Shown: piece after piece, positions 59,509-64,000 of the stretch
Numbering within the stretch: position 1 is the stretch's first letter
Layout of the letters: every line of letters begins with the position of its first letter
Source of the DNA: DASRHY01 sp035650275
GTDB taxonomy: Bacteria; Actinomycetota; Actinomycetes; Propionibacteriales; Kribbellaceae
Direction: 5' to 3'
Assembly (NCBI GenBank): GCA_035650275.1
Contig: DASRHY010000004.1
Span: 1-64,000 of the forward strand
Length of the DNA: 64,000 nt
Notes under the pieces: model-generated
Databases searched by the model: none
What the model was told of the DNA's origin: nothing
What the model saw: the letters and a program-made list of their open reading frames with translations, nothing else
Position numbers and translations under genes: made by a program

Positions 59509-60224
59509 TGTCCAGCACTGGCAGCGTCGTGGTGATCGGTGGCACCGGCGGACTCGGCCGGGCGGTGGCCGAGCACTACGCCGGTCAGGGCACCGACGTG
59601 GTGCTGTCCGGCCGCGACCCCGACCGCGCGAAGTCGACCGCCGCCGAGATCGCCCAGCAGACCGGCGCGCCGGTCCGCGGGATCGCGCTCGACCTGGCCC
59701 GGCCGCCGGAGCTGGAGGACGCGCTGGCGGACGTCGGCCAGGTCCGGCACCTGGTGCTCGCCGCGATCAACCGTGACCACAACACCGCGGCCGAGTATGA
59801 CGTCGCGCAGGCGATCGCGCTGGTGACGCTCAAGCTCGTCGGGTACACCGAGACGATCCACCTTCTGCTGCCCCGGTTCACCGGCAACGCGTCGATCGTC
59901 GTGTTCGGCGGCCAGGCGCTGAACCGGCCGTACCCGGGCTCGACCACCGTCTCCACCGTGAACGGCGGCGTGGTCGGGATGGTGCACAGCCTCGCCGTCG
60001 AGCTGGCGCCGATCCGGGTCAACGCCGTGCACCCGGGCATCGTCGGCGACAGCCCGTACTGGTCGGCGCGCCCGCCGGAGGTGTTGGAGGCGATCCGGGC
60101 CCGGACGCCGATCGGCCGGCTGGCCAGCATGCAGGACATCGTCGGCGCGGTCTCGTTCCTGCTGGAGAACCAGGCGGTGAACGGCCAGAGCCTGGCCGTC
60201 GACGGCGGCTGGCTGCTGATGTGA
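59508..60224 (+). CDS. SDR-family protein lacking the catalytic triad
   Basis: Rossmann protein of 238 residues. The NAD(P) motif GGTGGLGRAVAEHY and C-terminal QSLAVDGGWLL are typical of SDRs. The Ser-Tyr-Lys catalytic residues are not found: the serine strand reads IVVFGGQA and the YxxxK position reads V148-x3-N152 within TTVSTVNGGVVG. It may bind a ligand or use another mechanism. Gene order and 1-base overlap place it in the operon. Confidence 0.88.
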   Translation: MSSTGSVVVIGGTGGLGRAVAEHYAGQGTDVVLSGRDPDRAKSTAAEIAQQTGAPVRGIALDLARPPELEDALADVGQVRHLVLAAINRDHNTAAEYDVAQAIALVTLKLVGYTETIHLLLPRFTGNASIVVFGGQALNRPYPGSTTVSTVNGGVVGMVHSLAVELAPIRVNAVHPGIVGDSPYWSARPPEVLEAIRARTPIGRLASMQDIVGAVSFLLENQAVNGQSLAVDGGWLLM

Positions 60225-60231
60225 GCCTCGG

Positions 60232-61137
60232 ATGAACGCTGCCGAGGGCTCCACGGACTCGTTCGTCGCGGTGATCGGCACCGGGCGGATGGGCGCTGCG
60301 ATGGCCCGGCGTCTACGGGGCGCCGGGCATCGCGTCGTGCTGTTCAACCGCTCCCGCGGCCGAGCCGCGCACGTCGCCGCCGACATCGACGCGACGATCG
60401 CGACAACAGCCCGCGGCGCGGCCGGCTGTGACATCGTGCTGATCTCCCTCGCCGACGACGCCGCCGTCGATGCCGTCTACCGCGGCCCGGACGGCATACT
60501 CGCGGGCCTGCGCCCAGGCGCGGTCGTCCTAGAGACCAGCACCATCGACCCGAACACGGTCCGCGAGCTCGCCCCGCTGGTCGCCGACCGGTCAGCGACC
60601 CTGCTGGACGCTCCCGTCTCCGGCAGCGTGCCGGTGGTCAACCGTGGCGAGCTGACCTTCATGGTCGGCGGCGACCCAGCTGCCCTGGACCGGGTCCGCC
60701 CGGTGCTGGACGCACTCGCGACCCAGATCTTCCATCTCGGCGGCTCGGGCACCGGCGCCACCATGAAGCTCGCCGTGAACAGCGTCGTGCACGGCCTGAA
60801 CCAGGCTCTGGCCGAGGCGCTGGTGCTCGCCGAGCGCGCCGGGGTCGACCGCACCGCGGCGTACGAGGTGTTCGCGTCGAGCGCGGTCGCGGCACCGTTC
60901 GTGCACTACAAGCGGGACGCCTTCGAGCACCCCGAGACCGCTCCGGTCGCGTTCATGCTGGACCTGGTCGCCAAGGACCTGGACCTGATCGACACACTCG
61001 CCACCCGGGTCGGCGCCCCGATGGAACAGCTCGCCGCGAACCGCCGCGTAGTCCGCGCCGCGCTCGCCGCCGGCCTCGGAGAGCAGGACCTGAGCGCCCT
61101 CGCCGTACTACTCCGCGAAACCCCCCGCCCGACCTGA
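60232..61137 (+). CDS. Beta-hydroxyacid dehydrogenase (3-hydroxyisobutyrate dehydrogenase-like)
   Basis: NAD(P)-dependent dehydrogenase of 301 residues: VAVIGTGRMGAAMARRL binds the cofactor, DAPVSGSVPVVNRGELTFMV the substrate, and the catalytic Lys is in GATMKLAVNSVVHGLNQAL. Members oxidise 3-hydroxyisobutyrate, tartronate semialdehyde and related compounds. It is the last gene of the operon, 7 bases after the SDR, and may supply the final redox step. Confidence 0.9.
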   Translation: MNAAEGSTDSFVAVIGTGRMGAAMARRLRGAGHRVVLFNRSRGRAAHVAADIDATIATTARGAAGCDIVLISLADDAAVDAVYRGPDGILAGLRPGAVVLETSTIDPNTVRELAPLVADRSATLLDAPVSGSVPVVNRGELTFMVGGDPAALDRVRPVLDALATQIFHLGGSGTGATMKLAVNSVVHGLNQALAEALVLAERAGVDRTAAYEVFASSAVAAPFVHYKRDAFEHPETAPVAFMLDLVAKDLDLIDTLATRVGAPMEQLAANRRVVRAALAAGLGEQDLSALAVLLRETPRPT

Positions 61138-61171
61138 CTCGCCCATCCGTGCCCGTGGGCCCGATAACTGT

Positions 61172-61185
61172 GCTTGATATCAAGC
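61172..61185. promoter_or_regulatory. 14-bp perfect palindrome upstream of the DHA2 exporter
   Basis: GCTTGATATCAAGC is fully self-complementary and A/T-rich at its centre, 116 bases before the exporter ATG and 35 bases after the preceding stop. It looks like a repressor operator (TetR, MarR or PadR type), but no regulator gene is adjacent. Confidence 0.5.
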
Positions 61186-61300
61186 GCGGATGAGCTCCTA
61201 CGCTCCCTGGCATGCGCCTGTGCAGCCGCACCGATGAGATTTCGGTCGGCCGGCTGTCAGTACAGGCAAGTACCCCACCTCAGGTAACGGAGCGGAACTC

Positions 61301-62947
61301 ATGACCGACATGATGCAGTCACAACGAGCCGGGCGGCGGGAGTGGATCGGGCTTGCGGTGCTGTCGCTCGCCTGCCTGCTCTACGTGATGGACCTGACCG
61401 TGCTGCACCTGGCGGTCCCGGCGATGAGCGCGGACCTGCAGCCGACCAGCTCGCAGCTGCTGTGGATCATCGACATCTACGGCTTCATGGTGGCCGGCGC
61501 GCTGATCACGATGGGAACGCTGGGTGACCGGATCGGTCGCCGCCGACTGCTGCTGATCGGCGCCGCGGCATTCGGTCTGACCTCGATCCTGGCGGCGTTC
61601 TCGACCAGCGCGGAGATGCTGATCCTGAGCCGGGCCTTGCTCGGCATCGCCGGAGCGACCATTGCGCCGTCGACGCTGTCGCTGATCTTCCACATGTTCA
61701 CCGATCCCAAGCAGCGGTCCGTGGCCATCGGGCTGTGGATCGGCAGCTTCTCCGCCGGTAGCGCGATCGGCCCGGTGCTGGGCGGTCTGATGCTGGAGTT
61801 CTTCTGGTGGGGCTCGGTCTTCCTGCTGGCACTGCCGGTGATGGCCGCGCTGCTGGTGCTCGGCCCGCGGGTGCTGCCCGAGTACCGCAACCCGGACGCA
61901 GGCCGGCTGGACCTGGCCAGCGCAGCGATGGCGGTCGGATCGATCCTGGCGGTGACGTACGGCCTGAAGCAGGTCGCGCAGCACGGTGCCGGCCGGCTCG
62001 CGGTGGCGGCGATCGCAGCCGGCGTGGTCGTCGGTGTCGTCTTCGTACGACGCCAGCTGCGGCTGCCCGAGCCGATGATCAACGTACGGCTGTTCACCAT
62101 CCGGTCGTTCAACGCCTCACTGGCGGTGAACTTCTTCGCGATCTTCGTCGCGGTCGGGTACTTCCTGTTCGTCGCGCAGTACCTGCAGCTGGTCGTCGGG
62201 CTGTCGCCGCTGCAGGCGGGTCTGTGGTCGCTGCCGTCGGCGGCCGGCTTCATCGTCGGCTCGCAGCTGGCGCCGCGGCTGGCGCAGCGGGTACGGCCGG
62301 CGTACCTGATCGGTGGCGGTCTTTCCGCCGGCGCGGCCGGCCTGGCGCTCTTGACCCAGGTCGGTGTCAGCGGCGGGCTGCCGGCGCTGATCACCGGGTC
62401 CGTGGTGATCTCTCTGGGCCTGGCGCCGGTGTTCGGCCTGACCACCGAGATGATCGTCGGTTCAGCTCCTGCCGAGCAGGCCGGTGCGGCGTCCGGGATC
62501 TCCGAGACCGGTGCCGAGCTGGGCGGCGCGCTGGGCCTGGCCGCGCTCGGCAGCGTGGGGGTCGCGCTGTACCGCGGCGACGTGTCCGACAAGCTGCCGG
62601 CCGGCGTCCCGGGCGACGCCGCGGAGGCGGCCCGCGACACCCTGGGCGGAGCGGTCGGCGTCGCGGCCCAGCTGCCCGGCGACCTGGGCGCCGGCGTGCT
62701 GACCGTGGCCCGCGAGGCGTTCGTGCACGGCATGCAGCTGACCGCCGGCATCGCGTCCGTACTCGCCGTCGGGCTGGCCGTCCTGGCCTTCACCGCACTA
62801 CGGCACGTGCAACCGGCCGACCACGCTGAAGCCACTGAAGAGGCCACCGAAGGGGCCACCGAGGAAGCCGGCGACGCCGTGGTCGTCGACCTGACCGACG
62901 AGCTGGCCGACTGCGCGGCGAATCCGGAGAACTGTGCTGCGGCCTGA
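61301..62947 (+). CDS. DHA2-family MFS drug exporter (SmvA/QacA-like)
   Basis: Exporter of 548 residues with 14 helices: LACLLYVMDLTVLHLAVPAM in helix 1, TMGTLGDRIGRRRLLLIGAA after helix 2, RALLGIAGATIAPSTLSLIF in helix 4 and the motif-C-like GSFSAGSAIGPVLGG in helix 5. The C-terminus is an acidic tail with EATEEATEGATEEA. Probably proton-driven efflux of cationic or lipophilic compounds. The ATG at 61301 follows CGGAGCGG. A strong hairpin terminates it. Confidence 0.9.
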   Translation: MTDMMQSQRAGRREWIGLAVLSLACLLYVMDLTVLHLAVPAMSADLQPTSSQLLWIIDIYGFMVAGALITMGTLGDRIGRRRLLLIGAAAFGLTSILAAFSTSAEMLILSRALLGIAGATIAPSTLSLIFHMFTDPKQRSVAIGLWIGSFSAGSAIGPVLGGLMLEFFWWGSVFLLALPVMAALLVLGPRVLPEYRNPDAGRLDLASAAMAVGSILAVTYGLKQVAQHGAGRLAVAAIAAGVVVGVVFVRRQLRLPEPMINVRLFTIRSFNASLAVNFFAIFVAVGYFLFVAQYLQLVVGLSPLQAGLWSLPSAAGFIVGSQLAPRLAQRVRPAYLIGGGLSAGAAGLALLTQVGVSGGLPALITGSVVISLGLAPVFGLTTEMIVGSAPAEQAGAASGISETGAELGGALGLAALGSVGVALYRGDVSDKLPAGVPGDAAEAARDTLGGAVGVAAQLPGDLGAGVLTVAREAFVHGMQLTAGIASVLAVGLAVLAFTALRHVQPADHAEATEEATEGATEEAGDAVVVDLTDELADCAANPENCAAA

Positions 62948-62965
62948 CCCAGCACAACCACCACT

Positions 62966-62998
62966 GTGGCCTCCCACCCCACCCGGGTGGGAGGCCAC
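62966..62998 (+). terminator. Strong hairpin terminator after the exporter gene
   Basis: A perfect 14-bp stem, GTGGCCTCCCACCC at 62966-62979 with GGGTGGGAGGCCAC at 62985-62998, and loop CACCC. It begins 18 bases after the stop and has no U-tract. Confidence 0.85.
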
Positions 62999-63026
62999 CG
63001 TGCGTGCGACTGGTGTACTGAGCCGC

Positions 63027-63377
63027 ATGCTCGACGCCGACGATGTCCGCCGGATCGCCCTGTCGCTGCCCGAGACCGTGGAGCTCGAGATGTGGAACCA
63101 CCCGACCTTCCACGTCGACGGCCGGATGTTCATCACCGTCCCGGACGACCAGACCTCGTTCGCGGTGCGCTGCCCGAAGGAGGAGCGCCGCGAGCTGATC
63201 GCCGCGGAGCCGGAGAAGTTCTGGGTGCCGCCACACGAGGCGAGCTCCGCGTGGGTCCGCGCCCGCCTGGCCGCGCTCGAGGACCTGAACGAGCTCTACG
63301 ACATCCTGGTCGACTCCTGGCAGCAGGTCGCACCGGACCGTCTTGCCAACGAGCCGCTGCCGCCGCGACCGGGCTAG
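63027..63377 (+). CDS. MmcQ/YjbR family DNA-binding protein
   Basis: Protein of 116 residues: DADDVRRIALSLPETVELEM, FHVDGRMFITVPDD, and FWVPPHEASSAWVRARL, the CyaY-like fold of the MmcQ/YjbR family. The ATG at 63027 is used; an upstream in-frame start would run through the terminator hairpin. Function is unknown. It converges on parE with 7 bases between stops. Confidence 0.85.
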   Translation: MLDADDVRRIALSLPETVELEMWNHPTFHVDGRMFITVPDDQTSFAVRCPKEERRELIAAEPEKFWVPPHEASSAWVRARLAALEDLNELYDILVDSWQQVAPDRLANEPLPPRPG

Positions 63378-63384
63378 ACGCGGG

Positions 63385-64000
63385 CTAGACGTCGATCCGG
63401 TTCTCGTCCAGCTCGTACGCGCCCTGCACGATGAACTCCTTGCGCGGGGCAACCTCGTTGCCCATCAGCAGGTCGAACACGTTCGCCGCGTCCTCGCCGT
63501 CGTCGACGGTGATCCGGCGTAGCGTGCGGTGCCGCGGGTCCATCGTGGTCTCCGCCAGCTGGTCGGCGTCCATCTCACCGAGACCCTTGTACCGCTGCGG
63601 CGGCTCCTTCCACTTCACGCCCTTCTTCATCAGCTCGGCGCACTTCCGCTGGTACTCGGCGTCGGTGTACGTGTAGACGTACTTGTCCTGGCCCTTCTTC
63701 GGGTTGGTCAGCTCGAACCGGTGCAGCGGCGGCACCGCGGTGTAGACCCGGCCCGCGTCGACCAGCGGACGCATGTAGCGGAAGAACAGCGTGGTCAGCA
63801 GGCAGCGGATGTGCGCGCCGTCGGAGTCGGCGTCCGCCATGAAGATGATCTTGCCGTAGCGGACCTGCTCGAGATCGAAGGTGCGGCCCGACCCGGCGCC
63901 GACCACCTGGATGATCGAGGCGCACTCGGCGTTCTTCAGCATGTCGCCGACCGACGCCTTCTGGACGTTGAGGATCTTGCCGCGGATCGGCAGCAGTGCC
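63385..64000 (-). CDS. parE: DNA topoisomerase IV subunit B, C-terminal part (cut by window edge)
   Basis: The last 205 or so residues of a type IIA B subunit run off the right edge. The frame begins LLPIRGKILNVQKASVGDML, continues with the TOPRIM metal motif FMADADSDGAHIRCLLTTLF, then ELMKKGVKWKEPPQRYKGLG and EMDADQLAETTMDPRHRTLR, and ends RKEFIVQGAYELDENRIDV. These are TOPRIM and tail features shared by ParE and GyrB; ParE is inferred because parC lies in the same window. The ATPase part is outside. Confidence 0.9.
   Translation of the reverse strand, partial: ALLPIRGKILNVQKASVGDMLKNAECASIIQVVGAGSGRTFDLEQVRYGKIIFMADADSDGAHIRCLLTTLFFRYMRPLVDAGRVYTAVPPLHRFELTNPKKGQDKYVYTYTDAEYQRKCAELMKKGVKWKEPPQRYKGLGEMDADQLAETTMDPRHRTLRRITVDDGEDAANVFDLLMGNEVAPRKEFIVQGAYELDENRIDV

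Noticed and set aside
1..64000. tRNA, rRNA, riboswitch or transposase genes
   Set aside because: No cloverleaf-ending GTTCGA-type arm, rRNA sequence or DDE transposase frame was noticed. This was by eye only; a covariance-model scan would settle small RNAs.

Overview
The window is about 70% GC, with dense coding, frequent GTG starts and ATGA/GTGA stop-start overlaps. Gene content is that of an actinomycete; a Propionibacteriales-type genome (Kribbella/Nocardioides-like) is my best guess, by inference only. No rRNA or tRNA gene, CRISPR array or intact transposon was seen. No gap between genes exceeds 300 bases.

Layout. (1) 1-15917 is a conserved actinobacterial core block: a TrmA-type RNA methyltransferase and APC permease divergent from two TrkA-type K+ proteins (ceoB/ceoC), then DUF3159, OB-fold, DUF3710, dut, a thioesterase, DUF3093, DUF4235, DUF4193, suhB, ferrochelatase, an MFS transporter, a TRIC-like channel and sepH. 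From memory this order resembles the dut-suhB region of Mycobacterium and Streptomyces. It is broken at 5082-6366 by a solitary AbiEi-DUF559 gene bracketed by 33-bp-period repeat arrays in opposite orientation. (2) 15918-20158 looks inserted: a small unknown protein, a LuxR-type AAA regulator and a C-terminal remnant of a TROVE/Ro60 protein. (3) 20159-31739 carries housekeeping and metabolic genes: sulfurtransferase, thymidine kinase, phosphodiesterase-like enzyme, DUF5998, P1 peptidase, a Pat-type acetyltransferase, an acyl-CoA ligase, a FetB-like protein and small redox/CoA-binding proteins. (4) 31796-34888 holds two tandem paralogues that fuse an ECF-sigma-like N-terminus, one membrane helix and an external propeller-like domain. 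(5) parC at 34975 and the 3' part of parE at the right edge enclose an accessory interval: lprG-MFS, a flavoprotein, carbonic anhydrase, VapBC, a phosphorylase, a sugar-epimerase/glycosyltransferase locus with an embedded two-component system, an M28 peptidase, a catabolic operon and a second MFS exporter.

Most interesting regions. The repeat-bracketed AbiEi-DUF559 gene (5082-6366), the tandem sigma-TM-propeller proteins (31796-34888), and the seven-gene catabolic operon with its divergent XRE-cupin regulator (53161-61137). The last combines an M24 hydrolase lacking one metal ligand, a TPP-dependent E1 pair without E2/E3, an amidohydrolase, a bicupin, an SDR without its catalytic residues and a beta-hydroxyacid dehydrogenase; its substrate is unknown.
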